From assembly GCA_902771745.1 (NCBI GenBank), contig CACXYG010000002.1, positions 1 through 26,869 of the forward strand: a stretch of DNA of 26,869 nucleotides, given 5' to 3'. The notes below the pieces were generated by a model, which saw only the letters and a list, made by a program, of their open reading frames with translations, did not search any database and was not told the origin of the DNA. A program made the translations under genes and the position numbers. Positions 13,503 to 21,362 of the stretch are shown here, piece after piece; the first letter of the stretch is position 1, and each line of letters starts with the position of its first letter. This stretch comes from an uncultured Erysipelotrichaceae bacterium (GTDB lineage Bacteria > Bacillota_I > Bacilli_A > RFN20 > CAG-288).

Positions 13503-14369
13503 ATGTCCTTTGATCCCAAATGCAATAAATTTCCCTATCCGGAAATCACCAATCAGCACTATCTGAAAGTCGAACGTAAGGAAGAGATCAACTTTGATGA
13601 AAACTATCCTTACATTGACACTTCCAAGAAGTTCAGACGCAAAAGAAAAATCGTTGCCTTTTTACTGCGCACTATCGTCTTTCCGATGACCAGAATTCGT
13701 CTGAATCTGAGAATCAAAGGAAGAGAGAATCTCAAAGAATATAAAGAGCTTCTTTCTCATGGCTATATCACCGTTTGTAACCATGTGCATATGTGGGATT
13801 ATTTAGCCATTCTTGTCGCTTTAAAGAGAACCGATGTAAAGTTTCTCTCCTGGGCAGAAAACTTACGTGGACCAAGTCGTAAACTAGTCAAACTTGTCGG
13901 TGGTATCCCGATACCAGAAGAAAAAGGTCCTATCTTTATCAAGTGGTACCGACTGCTTTCTAAATATCTAAAAGAAGATGGTGTTCTTCATGTCTTTTCC
14001 GAAGGTTCCATGTGGGAATTCTATCAACCGATCAGACCTTTTAAAGAGGGTGCCTCCCATTTTGCTGTGAAGAATGATAAACCCATTCTTCCACTAGCTT
14101 TTTCTTATCGTAAAAACGGTTGGATCAGGAAAAAGATTTTCCATTCTCCAGCCTGTTTGACACTATCGATCGGTAAACCGCTCTTACCTAAGAAAGAGTT
14201 ATCCTTAGGCGAAAGCAAAGAAGAACTGTCCATCCGTACACATGAAGAAATCTGTCGCTTAGCTGGTATTAACAAAGGTGAAAATATCTATCCACCTATC
14301 TTTGATAACAACCATCGTATCGACTACTACACCAATGAATATGGAAAAGGCTATAAAGGGTCTTTTTAA
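13503..14369 (+). CDS. PlsC-type 1-acyl-glycerol-3-phosphate acyltransferase family protein
   Basis: This 288-residue protein is of the LPLAT superfamily, which moves an acyl chain onto a lysophospholipid at the membrane. The catalytic HX4D motif is present as CNHVHMWDYLAI (about residue 93), after GYITV. The acceptor-binding block, usually FPEGTR, reads FSEGSMWEF (about 167-175), so the Thr and Arg are missing. PFKEGASHFAVKNDKPILPLAF follows as in the family. The N-terminal 60 residues are polar with one hydrophobic stretch (IVAFLLRTIVFPM). The start has no clear ribosome binding site. TTTCAA/TAAAAT with 17-nt spacing (about 13456-13484) is a possible promoter. The acyl acceptor may differ from the standard one. 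Confidence 0.82.
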   Translation: MSFDPKCNKFPYPEITNQHYLKVERKEEINFDENYPYIDTSKKFRRKRKIVAFLLRTIVFPMTRIRLNLRIKGRENLKEYKELLSHGYITVCNHVHMWDYLAILVALKRTDVKFLSWAENLRGPSRKLVKLVGGIPIPEEKGPIFIKWYRLLSKYLKEDGVLHVFSEGSMWEFYQPIRPFKEGASHFAVKNDKPILPLAFSYRKNGWIRKKIFHSPACLTLSIGKPLLPKKELSLGESKEELSIRTHEEICRLAGINKGENIYPPIFDNNHRIDYYTNEYGKGYKGSF

Positions 14370-14424
14370 ATAATTTTTAACTCATTGAAATAAACTATCT
14401 AAAGAACATTTCAGGGGGATGAGC

Positions 14425-15051
14425 ATGAAAAAAGAATTACTATTAGGAACCATACTGCTTTTGAGTATGTTTTCCTGTGGAAATAATCAAACAGAAGACT
14501 ACACCATTAAGACTTTCAACAAAATTGATGAAGAAGGAAAAATCACATACACATACGAAAATGTCATTCCCCAATTAAAAGAGTTTCTAGATAGCCTAAA
14601 AGATCAATATCAAGGAGAAATGATTTTGATCTCCGCCCATGCGGGTCTACATACATTAGGTCTAGATCCTCATAGCGATGTCGAAGAAGTCTTTGGCGGA
14701 AAAGATGCCTACAACATCGAAAAATCAAACGAGATGGTCGACTTGTTAAATGAATATGCTCTATCCTATCAGATGAACATCTCTTTCCAGTTTGGTCATA
14801 ATCATTCCAAACAAGAAAGTGAATTCCTGCTCACCTCAGGAGAAAGAATCTATACCACAAAGAGTTATCTTGAAAAGAGTGTCGTCAACGAAGAGATTCA
14901 ATTCTCTTATGGACATATGGGTTATCTATCTACCTCCATCGGCTCTGCAAACGCTCATTATACTTTGATGAGTTTGAATGATACTTCCTACACGCTCTCT
15001 TTAAAACAACTAGATGGACTAAGCATCACCACCATCATCGATAAAAATTAA
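14425..15051 (+). CDS. Lipoprotein of unknown function
   Basis: This 208-residue protein begins MKKELLLGTILLLSMFSCGN, with lipobox SMFSC, so it is membrane-anchored on the outside. The start is set at the second of two nearby ATGs because AGGGGG abuts the first and is ideally spaced from the second. The mature part has ILISAHAGLHTLGLDPHSD and FQFGHNHSKQESEF, two His-containing clusters that might bind metal, but I cannot tie them to a known family. It lies 55 nt after the acyltransferase gene and could be co-transcribed. Confidence 0.72.
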   Translation: MKKELLLGTILLLSMFSCGNNQTEDYTIKTFNKIDEEGKITYTYENVIPQLKEFLDSLKDQYQGEMILISAHAGLHTLGLDPHSDVEEVFGGKDAYNIEKSNEMVDLLNEYALSYQMNISFQFGHNHSKQESEFLLTSGERIYTTKSYLEKSVVNEEIQFSYGHMGYLSTSIGSANAHYTLMSLNDTSYTLSLKQLDGLSITTIIDKN

Positions 15052-15073
15052 AAGAGTGGACCTTCATCCACTC
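15049..15073 (-). terminator. Terminator of the ECF transporter gene
   Basis: GAGTGGA pairs perfectly with TCCACTC across 6 nt, and on the minus strand it is followed by TTTTAATTTTT. It lies between convergent genes. Confidence 0.75.
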
Positions 15074-15096
15074 CAATCATATAAGAAAGAGCTGAT

Positions 15097-15879
15097 TTAT
15101 TCAGCTTTTTCTTTTGTTCCATCTTTTTCTTCTTTCGTAAAGGAGATATATTCTTCTAAATCGTTGAAGACATTGATTCGATGCGTCGCTTTATATAACG
15201 GATAATACAAGGGAAGAACAAAGACAATCGTCACAATACTTGTAAGTAAAGCACCGGGAAGTTTACCAAGTGAAGTCACTAACGCAACATCATAAGTGAT
15301 ACCTGTCGTCATCGATAAGAGAATTCTGATATAGAATTCACCAATGACATTCACCGCTAAAGCTACCAATAGAGCAAACGAGAGACAACTCATCGTTCTA
15401 TCTAACTTGAAGGAGAAAATAGCGACAAACAGAATCAAAGCTAATAGAACAGAAGTCAAGATCACCAGGGTTAAAGAATACTTTGATTCTGGTTGGAAAT
15501 ACATCGTCAGGATATAAGCAAAGAGCATCGCCATCAATCCCGTGGCAATCCAGATCAAGATTTGCCCGTTGAGTTTTCTTTTGATCAACAGACGGAAGAG
15601 ACTTCCAACAATGAAACCCATCAAGAATTTCAGAATGAAAGTTCTCAAGTAGGTGCTATAAGAATAACCAAAGACAATATCATTTAAACCCATACCAAGA
15701 CTGCCGGCTAATCCACCAACCCAGCCTCCACAAAGAAGACCAGCTAAGATGCAGAAGAAATTACCGAGATGTACCTTAGAAGAGCCGATAGGAATCATGA
15801 CCATGGTTCCGACAAAACATAAGGCGGTAAATATCGCTACATAAACGATTTTCAATATGGTGATACGAGATTTTTTCAT
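15097..15879 (-). CDS. ECF transporter S component (vitamin-type substrate)
   Basis: This 261-residue membrane protein begins MKKSRITILKIVYVAIFTAL. The segment VHLGNFFCILAGLLCGGWVGGLAGSLGMGLNDIVFGY is the hallmark of the ECF-type S-component group that includes riboflavin and related transporters. Such proteins bind a vitamin and dock onto a shared energy-coupling module that is usually encoded elsewhere. It is longer than typical S components (~190 residues): additional helices lie between about residues 110 and 190. The start at 15879 has AAGGAT 10 nt upstream; a longer frame reading MFVNNTIVDARIKK lacks one. Upstream are repeated ATGTAA half-sites. The substrate cannot be assigned. Confidence 0.8.
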   Translation of the reverse strand: MKKSRITILKIVYVAIFTALCFVGTMVMIPIGSSKVHLGNFFCILAGLLCGGWVGGLAGSLGMGLNDIVFGYSYSTYLRTFILKFLMGFIVGSLFRLLIKRKLNGQILIWIATGLMAMLFAYILTMYFQPESKYSLTLVILTSVLLALILFVAIFSFKLDRTMSCLSFALLVALAVNVIGEFYIRILLSMTTGITYDVALVTSLGKLPGALLTSIVTIVFVLPLYYPLYKATHRINVFNDLEEYISFTKEEKDGTKEKAE

Positions 15880-15930
15880 GTTCTTTTTTATCCTTGCATC
15901 TACTATAGTATTATTTACAAACAAATCAAT

Positions 15931-15976
15931 ATGTAACCTATTTCTTGTTATTTTTCTTCGTTACATTTATATGTAA
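15931..15976. promoter_or_regulatory. Cluster of ATGTAA half-sites before the ECF gene
   Basis: ATGTAAC (15931) faces GTTACAT (15960), and TTACAT (15961) faces ATGTAA (15971) across TTAT. The spacing does not fit the BirA biotin operator. It looks like a repressor-binding region for the transporter gene, but the regulator is not identifiable. Confidence 0.4.
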
Positions 15977-15997
15977 ATGTATAAATGTGTGAAGCAT

Positions 15998-16031
15998 AAA
16001 AAAAGACAAGACCGTCTTTATTGGCCTTGCC
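15998..16031 (-). terminator. Terminator of the RNA methyltransferase gene
   Basis: On the minus strand GGCAAGGCC pairs with GGTCTTGTC (two G-U pairs) and is followed by seven T's, immediately after the methyltransferase stop. Confidence 0.85.
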
Positions 16032-16036
16032 TTCAT

Positions 16037-17359
16037 TTAATATAAGTTTGCTCGCAATCCTTTTGGTAGATAATTCTTAACCTTACCTTTAATGTTCTTA
16101 CCTAAACCAAGTCTCATGTTCTGATAGGTGAGAATCACAAGTTCATCAGCAATGGAAGAATCGACCTTCACTTCATTACCCTGAACGTATTGCAGAGCGC
16201 TTTGTCTATCCAGTTCCACCTTTTCAATATCATCACAGACTTTACAATAAGAATGATCATATTCACACTTTGGATGTTCACTCTTATCATAGACTTTCAT
16301 ACCGGGAGCGATAAAAGGAAGATTAGCAAAATCCTGATAGAATCTCGTTACCAGATAAGAATTATCTTTATAATCCAAACTCATCAGGTAATCATTATAA
16401 ATTCTAGCATCTTTACTAGAAGTAAACTTATAAGCATCACCTTGGGTCTTTCTTAACAGAACAAAATAGATACCCTCACCATCATAAATACCAGGAATCA
16501 TATGATAACCTAAACCATCTTTTCCTAAAACCATACCCTCTCTTGGTTCGACAGGAATGACCTGGATATCAGGATGACGTTTGATAAATGCTTTTACCTG
16601 GTCTTCATCTTCCTCTAAGGATAACGAACAGGTCGAATAAGCAATGATACCGTTCTTCTTGGTGCACTCATAAGCTTTCTCAAGCAAGTTTTCCTGAATA
16701 GGAAGAAGACGAGTCACCTTATCCATTGACCAGTCACTAGCCATCTTTGGCTCTTTTCGAATCATACCAGAACCAGAACATGGAGCATCTAAAATAACCA
16801 GGTCAAACAAAGAAGGTAAAGAGAGTTTTACAGGGTCTATTGATAAGGTAAGAATATTGCCTAAAGCCAATCTCTGGGCGTTCTTGTTGATCTCTAACGC
16901 GCGGTCAAAAGCGATATCGTTAGCAAGATATAAACCATCTGGTCTACGTAAATCCATCGCGATGGTCTTACCACCAGGAGCCGCACACAAATCCAAAGAG
17001 ACAAAATCCTTTGGTAACAGATTGGTTAAATAAGAAGAGATTACACCACTGCTAGGATCAAGAATATAAAATCCACCAGCAAAGTGTTCTAAAGTCTTAC
17101 CCATTCTTCCTTCTTCTTTGACAAAGCGATATAAAAGAGGATCGTCTTTATCTTTTTTCAGGTCCGGAAAAGCCTCCTCCAATCTCTTAGCCGTATAAAT
17201 CAACGGATTTAAAATAAGAGAAGAAACAGCCTTACCTTTCAAGCCTTCCTTAAACTTCAAGATCTCATCTTGGCTACAATAGGTCAACAAGGATGAGAAA
17301 TCAAATGTGCTCGTTTGTTTTTTAGACACGAAGCCTTTATTTTTTTTACTTTTTGACAT
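16037..17359 (-). CDS. RsmF-like RNA (cytosine-5) methyltransferase
   Basis: This 440-residue SAM-dependent RNA m5C methyltransferase belongs to the NOL1/NOP2/Sun family, most like the bacterial RsmF group that modifies 16S rRNA. Motif I is LDLCAAPGGKT, motif IV is LVILDAPCSGSGM (one of the two Cys), and motif VI is AYSTCSLSLEEDE, which supplies the second Cys. A C-terminal part containing CEYDHSYCKVCDDIE and ending LPKGLRANLY corresponds to the RsmF-type tail. The start at 17359 (MSKSKKNKGFVSKKQ) is chosen from the basic N-terminus. It has no Shine-Dalgarno, but alternatives upstream overlap the divergent gene's promoter. The 64-bp gap to the divergent gene must hold both promoters. Confidence 0.9.
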   Translation of the reverse strand: MSKSKKNKGFVSKKQTSTFDFSSLLTYCSQDEILKFKEGLKGKAVSSLILNPLIYTAKRLEEAFPDLKKDKDDPLLYRFVKEEGRMGKTLEHFAGGFYILDPSSGVISSYLTNLLPKDFVSLDLCAAPGGKTIAMDLRRPDGLYLANDIAFDRALEINKNAQRLALGNILTLSIDPVKLSLPSLFDLVILDAPCSGSGMIRKEPKMASDWSMDKVTRLLPIQENLLEKAYECTKKNGIIAYSTCSLSLEEDEDQVKAFIKRHPDIQVIPVEPREGMVLGKDGLGYHMIPGIYDGEGIYFVLLRKTQGDAYKFTSSKDARIYNDYLMSLDYKDNSYLVTRFYQDFANLPFIAPGMKVYDKSEHPKCEYDHSYCKVCDDIEKVELDRQSALQYVQGNEVKVDSSIADELVILTYQNMRLGLGKNIKGKVKNYLPKGLRANLY

Positions 17360-17423
17360 GATATTTACACAAGTTCGCACTATTTTATCATATAATATAG
17401 GTACGAGAAAAAGGAGATTTCTT

Positions 17424-17906
17424 ATGGTCAAAGTAAAAGCGAATTCCAGTAGTAAAAAAATCAAGCCATTAGAAGGCAAACCCTTAGTTGAAGTTACAAG
17501 AGCTCCTGAAGATACGGGCGAAGATGTCTATCTCGTCCAAGAAAACGATAAGCATCAGTTCTCAGCTCACATCTCCCCTCTTTATGGCACCAAGGAATAT
17601 TATTACACTGGTGTCTTATTCCCCAATACCGAAATTAAGTTTGTCCACAATGATGGTAGACAGATTCCTGTCGGTGGCACTTCCAACTGCGGTTACACGC
17701 TTGTCGGTAACGCCAGAAAAGCCTTTGAGGCCAGAAAAGCCTTAACCACCGCTGGTGAATCCAGTGATGATCAGGAATACATCTATACCACCCAGTATTC
17801 TCAGCTCTTCTATGTCGGTGATGAGAAGGTTCATACGATCTTCTTAAGAATCTATGACAACATCAACGGCAATGATAATGATCGTTGGGTTGTTATCTAC
17901 ATCGAA
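17424..17906 (+). CDS. Hypothetical protein, 161 residues
   Basis: The start is set at MVKVKANSSSKKIKPLEG because AAGGAGAT lies 6 nt upstream; TATAAT at 17391 is a likely -10. The protein is soluble, with no signal or membrane segment, and rich in beta-type sequence: DVYLVQENDKHQFSAHISPL, EYYYTGVLFPNTEIKF, VGGTSNCGYTLVGNARKAFE and a closing DRWVVIYIE. An acidic, flexible loop, TTAGESSDDQEY, interrupts the centre. It is divergent from the methyltransferase gene and followed by a strong terminator, so it is a single-gene unit. I do not recognise the family. Confidence 0.75.
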
Positions 17907-17914
17907 TAATTGTT

Positions 17915-17947
17915 AAAAATGGCTTGCCAACTTGGCAAGCCATTTTT
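17915..17947. terminator. Strong bidirectional terminator between convergent genes
   Basis: AAAAATGGCTTGCC pairs with GGCAAGCCATTTTT across 5 nt, giving A- and T-runs on both strands. It serves the 161-residue gene on the left and the WYL regulator on the right. Confidence 0.92.
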
Positions 17948-17956
17948 AGTTTTTCT

Positions 17957-19510
17957 TTATCTTACGTTCAGAACGAAGAACTTATAGAGAGGTTTATCCG
18001 CTCTGGTAGTCGTAATACCACGCCAGCTGATCTTATAGTATTTCTGTACTTCTACCTGTTGAATAAAGCCATTGTGATTGATAATCTCGATGGTTTTTTT
18101 AGGAAGAATCTCTTTCTTCTCGCGGAAGATCTTACTCACTGCGCTTTTGCCTTCACCACTGAAATAGTTCTTATCTCTAACCAGGGTCACATGATAACAA
18201 ATGACTCCTGTTTTTGCTTCCTCTTCCAGTCTGGCAATATCCTGGATGGAATGGAACATATTATCTTCATAATCCTCATCGCGATAATTACAAAAAGAAA
18301 TCAGATACTTTTCTTCCGGTTTCTTTTGATTGCTGATGCAAATATCAGAACCATTTACTTCAATGACATAATTCTTCGTCAAGACATCTAAAAGATAATT
18401 CTTTAATCCTTCGACAACATCTTCACTGCATGTGATATCATCATCAATCTTATAAAGACCATGGAACATGAAATTCGAAATGTTCTCTTCTAATCGAGGT
18501 TTGACCTCATGTGTTTCTAATATATCTTTATATCTCTCATACATGTGTTTATAGGTATTGGATAAATCAATGACCACATTCAAAGGCTCTAATACCTCGA
18601 TATCCTCACCATATTGCAAACACCAATAATAGAAGGCTTTCTCATCACAACGGATATTCGCATACGTGATACCTTCTTCACTAGAGAAGACGGCATTTTT
18701 ACCAAACCAGTCTTTGACATAGGTGATGACACGTTCGTGATTGATCTTGATTTTACAGTTGCTAACCTGTCCACCAAAAATATAGATATGATCATTGATG
18801 TAGTTGTTGATGCTGAAGTTAGGATCATAATCTGAAAGTGTGTTCATCGGGACACTGTCATCCTCTAAAATAGTCACTTTCCTTAAGAAATCCACGCGGA
18901 AGTTGGTGATTTTCGAATATTTATAATAGTTACACAATAGATAATACTTACCGAAGTTGTTGACCAAGAAGTAAGGAGAAACACGATACGTGTATCCACC
19001 ACTCCTCATCTTCTCCCTGCCATTGACATCATAGGAAGCATATTGGAAAGAAATCTGTTTTTTCTTTTCAATCGCTTCATTGATGATTTCAATATTGTAG
19101 AAGAAATCAGAATCGTTGTTGCGATTCAGATCGACAGATTTATATAGATAATCATACTTTCTTCTCTGATAGACCGATAAATAACAAGAGATGCTGGTAG
19201 CTAACTTCTTGGCTTGTTTTCCAGTGATATTCTTGGAAGAGAAGATAGCATCCACCAGATATTTGACTTCCGATTCATCCAAATTACGAGATAAAAGACG
19301 ACATCCTTTTTTGGGGTGACGATCAATATCGATATCCAGTTCTTCTAATAAAGAAATACTGTTGCTGACCGCTTTTCTCTGCAAGGAGACACCATACTTC
19401 TTCTTGATATGATCAATGATGTCCTGTTGTTTCAAATAGTGGTTCTCATCACTATACTCTTGTAGTGTCCAATAGATCAAAAGAATCGATGTTTTCTTGT
19501 TATCTTCCAT
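17957..19510 (-). CDS. WYL-domain transcriptional regulator
   Basis: This 517-residue protein starts MEDNKKTSILLIYWTLQEYS; GAGG lies 11 nt upstream. Residues ~25-75 form a winged-helix region (KQQDIIDHIKKKYGVSLQRK, then AVSNSISLLEELDIDIDRHP). A WYL domain follows, with KKQISFQYASYDVNG, YRVSPYFLVNNFGKYYLLCN and ITNFRVDFLRKVTIL, and then a WCX-like region with VRDWFG- and LEPLNVV-type segments to ~residue 340. The last ~170 residues are an extra C-terminal part that I cannot assign; it contains NYRDEDYEDNMFHSIQDIAR and ends KISWRGITTTRADK before PLYKFFVLNVR. WYL proteins usually sense small molecules or nucleic acids. It is divergent from a 61-codon gene whose start is 94 bp away. Confidence 0.85.
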   Translation of the reverse strand: MEDNKKTSILLIYWTLQEYSDENHYLKQQDIIDHIKKKYGVSLQRKAVSNSISLLEELDIDIDRHPKKGCRLLSRNLDESEVKYLVDAIFSSKNITGKQAKKLATSISCYLSVYQRRKYDYLYKSVDLNRNNDSDFFYNIEIINEAIEKKKQISFQYASYDVNGREKMRSGGYTYRVSPYFLVNNFGKYYLLCNYYKYSKITNFRVDFLRKVTILEDDSVPMNTLSDYDPNFSINNYINDHIYIFGGQVSNCKIKINHERVITYVKDWFGKNAVFSSEEGITYANIRCDEKAFYYWCLQYGEDIEVLEPLNVVIDLSNTYKHMYERYKDILETHEVKPRLEENISNFMFHGLYKIDDDITCSEDVVEGLKNYLLDVLTKNYVIEVNGSDICISNQKKPEEKYLISFCNYRDEDYEDNMFHSIQDIARLEEEAKTGVICYHVTLVRDKNYFSGEGKSAVSKIFREKKEILPKKTIEIINHNGFIQQVEVQKYYKISWRGITTTRADKPLYKFFVLNVR

Positions 19511-19604
19511 ACCTTTTTTCCTCTTAGTTTCATTGTATAACATGTAGCGAAAAAGTACCATAACTTTTTGTAGAATATACTCAGTCAAACGGAGGATAAT
19601 CACT

Positions 19605-19790
19605 ATGGTTCAAGTTTTAAAAGATAGATATGGTAACATCTTAGGTTCCACCAAGCCTGAAGGAAATCGTGAAAACATCTATGATAAATCTGGTAATCGT
19701 CTTGGTTATTTCGATGGCCATAAAACTTTTGATATCTATTCTAATTTCATCGGGGAGGGTAACCTTCTCGTTCTCTTATTAAAAATCTAG
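19605..19790 (+). CDS. Tiny Gly/Tyr-repeat (beta-flag-like) protein
   Basis: This 61-residue ORF has GGAGG 9 nt before its ATG and TATACT at 19576-19581 as a plausible -10. The chain is built from short repeats: RYGNILGS, YDKSGNRLGYFDG and IYSNFIGEGNLL, each a Tyr/Asn-Gly turn followed by a hydrophobic strand. This resembles the small 'four-bladed beta-flag' pattern seen in Bacillota. It is divergent from the WYL regulator gene, which may control it. A stable hairpin at 19820 ends the transcript. Function unknown. Confidence 0.65.
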   Translation: MVQVLKDRYGNILGSTKPEGNRENIYDKSGNRLGYFDGHKTFDIYSNFIGEGNLLVLLLKI

Positions 19791-19819
19791 TCAATCATTT
19801 CAAATTCTGTCGTCCTTTC

Positions 19820-19882
19820 GTCTCTAGGTCAGTATCAAAAGCCTACATAAAGGCTCAATAAATACTGAACTAGAGACTTTTT
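19820..19882 (+). terminator. Long nested hairpin with T-run
   Basis: GTCTCTAG..TCAGTAT pairs with ATACTGA..CTAGAGAC (one mismatch), enclosing an inner AGCCT/AGGCT hairpin, and T5 follows. It is larger than an ordinary terminator but sits 30 nt after the 61-codon gene and can terminate it. Confidence 0.7.
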
Positions 19883-20040
19883 CATCTATTGTGAGGCTGA
19901 ATCTCCCTCTCTTGACTGGCGTTTTGATTAGATCAAAGCAGGCTACAAGATTATCTCAGATGCAGGCCGCTCAGACTTAAAATAAGAGGTTTTAAAATCG
20001 TATTTCAAAGTCAGTAAGACAAAAATTACTGACTTTTTTT
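19883..20040 (+). other. Gene-free structured stretch, candidate small RNA
   Basis: No convincing reading frame is present. The stretch has an inverted repeat TTTGAT-TAG-ATCAAA near 19935, GGCTACAAGATTATCTCAG and GCAGGCCGCTCAGAC blocks, and ends in a strong intrinsic terminator (20007-20040). A terminator without a gene before it, downstream of another terminator, suggests an independent short transcript. No matching RNA family was recognised and the promoter is unclear. Confidence 0.3.
20007..20040 (+). terminator. Intrinsic terminator without an upstream gene
   Basis: AAAGTCAGTAA pairs with TTACTGACTTT, followed by a long T-run. The nearest plus-strand gene upstream already has its own terminator at 19820-19882. 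Confidence 0.85.
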
Positions 20041-20100
20041 ATTTTTTTAGACAAAAATTCATTCATATTGCGAATATTTAGAATAGAGGAGGAATTCTAT

Positions 20101-20574
20101 ATGAATTTCAAAGAACCACATTATGAAATCAATGAACCCTTCTTTATAGATATCGTCAACGACATTGAAAAAGTCATTTGTCAAAACCTGACACATCAAA
20201 GAGAAGACATCGTCAAACGAAGATGGCTGATTGGACAGAAAATCTCTTTAGAAGAAGTCCGTTTCTTCCGTTCGGAAATGATTCCACTTGGTGTTTTAAA
20301 AGTCATCTCTGAAAGATTACAGGCCAAATATGGTAATGAATACTCATTACGAAATCTGCAAGACGATTATCTTTTCTACAATGAACATCTGAATCTCTTC
20401 AAGCAGTATAACCTGGAAAAATACCGTCCTTTAAGCTGGTGTAAATACCAGGCAATCATGTCTATTCCTGATTATATCGACCGTCGAAGAATGGAATTTT
20501 ATACCAGAGAATATCACTGGACACTAAAAGATCTCAAAAGACAAATCAAGAATTTGAGATTTCACTATCAATAG
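20101..20574 (+). CDS. Stand-alone DUF1016 (YhcG) N-terminal domain protein
   Basis: This 157-residue protein starts at MNFKEPHYEINEPFF, with AGGAGG 8 nt upstream. The body follows the N-terminal domain of YhcG/DUF1016 proteins: RRWLIGQKI, GVLKVISERLQAKYGNEYSL (the 'erL...yG..fS' block), RNLQDDYLFYNEH, LSWCKYQAIMSIPD, RMEFYTREYHWTLKDLKRQI. In full-length members this domain precedes a PD-(D/E)XK nuclease domain, which is absent here. The chain ends soon after the first domain with FHYQ, followed by a hairpin. It may be a DNA-binding or regulatory fragment, or what remains of a mobile-DNA-associated nuclease. The domain call is by eye. Confidence 0.68.
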   Translation: MNFKEPHYEINEPFFIDIVNDIEKVICQNLTHQREDIVKRRWLIGQKISLEEVRFFRSEMIPLGVLKVISERLQAKYGNEYSLRNLQDDYLFYNEHLNLFKQYNLEKYRPLSWCKYQAIMSIPDYIDRRRMEFYTREYHWTLKDLKRQIKNLRFHYQ

Positions 20575-20599
20575 AAAAGCCCATGGCGAACCATGAGCT
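20575..20599 (-). terminator. Terminator of the pflB-pflA operon
   Basis: On the minus strand AGCTCATGG pairs with CCATGGGCT (one mismatch) across TTCG and is followed by TTTTC. It lies 6 nt past the pflA stop, with the DUF1016 gene converging from the other side. Confidence 0.75.
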
Positions 20600-20604
20600 T
20601 AAAC

Positions 20605-21357
20605 TTACTTTTTAAGATAACCGGTATATGAATCCGTATGAAGTAACTTATTGGCGTTATCAACTCTTTCCTGACTTGGAGCAGGAACACCTTCTAACGG
20701 ATACTTGATACCTAGGATTTCATACTTGTGAATGCCTAAGGTGTGATAAGGTAAGACCTCCACGCGCTGGACATTATCTAAAGTCTTGATGAAACCATCC
20801 ATTCTCGAAAGAAGTTCATCATCATCGGTAATCGTCGGAACAAGAACATGTCTGATCCAAATAGGATAACGCTTGGCATTCAGATACATGATCATCTCCA
20901 AGACATTCTTGTTGCTCTTACCAGTCAATTTCTTATGAACCTCGTCATCGATGCACTTGATATCGACCATGAAGAGATCAGTCAGTGTGAGAAGTTCATC
21001 AAACTTCTTTAAATATTCAGGATTGGTATTAAACGGAGCACCTGATGTATCAATGGTAATATTGATATTCTCAGCTTTTGCTAAACGACAGAATTCAATC
21101 AAGAAATCCATCTGCATAAGCGGTTCACCACCAGAGATAGTGATACCACCATTATCTTTCCAATACGTCTTATAACGAATCAATTTCTTCAGCGCTTCTT
21201 CTGGAGTGATGACATTCTTAGGATCAAATTCCCAGGTGTCAGGATTATGGCAGAAGAGACAACGGAAAGGACATCCAGTTAGAAATAGGACCGAGCGTAC
21301 GCCCGGTCCATCAACTAAAGCAAAAGATTCTATCGATTGATAATAACCTTTTGTCAT
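20605..21357 (-). CDS. pflA: Pyruvate formate-lyase activating enzyme
   Basis: This 250-residue radical SAM enzyme installs the glycyl radical on PflB under anaerobic conditions. The 4Fe-4S motif CX3CX2C is C29-PFR-C33-LF-C36, in TGCPFRCLFCHNPDTWE. The SAM-binding GGEP appears in GITISGGEPLMQ, and DIK in MVDIKCID. Length and motif order are standard for PflA. It begins 5 nt after the pflB stop, so the two genes form one operon with the substrate enzyme first. Confidence 0.96.
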   Translation of the reverse strand: MTKGYYQSIESFALVDGPGVRSVLFLTGCPFRCLFCHNPDTWEFDPKNVITPEEALKKLIRYKTYWKDNGGITISGGEPLMQMDFLIEFCRLAKAENINITIDTSGAPFNTNPEYLKKFDELLTLTDLFMVDIKCIDDEVHKKLTGKSNKNVLEMIMYLNAKRYPIWIRHVLVPTITDDDELLSRMDGFIKTLDNVQRVEVLPYHTLGIHKYEILGIKYPLEGVPAPSQERVDNANKLLHTDSYTGYLKK

Positions 21358-21362
21358 ATTCG

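Noticed and set aside
15931..15966. BirA-type biotin operator before the ECF gene
   Set aside because: The arms are ATGTAAC/GTTACAT but the spacer is 22 nt, longer than the 14-16 nt of BirA sites, and the protein is not BioY-like.
17885..18391. Plus-strand ORF of 168 codons opposite the WYL regulator
   Set aside because: It starts inside the upstream gene, crosses a strong terminator, and is antisense to a well-supported regulator gene.
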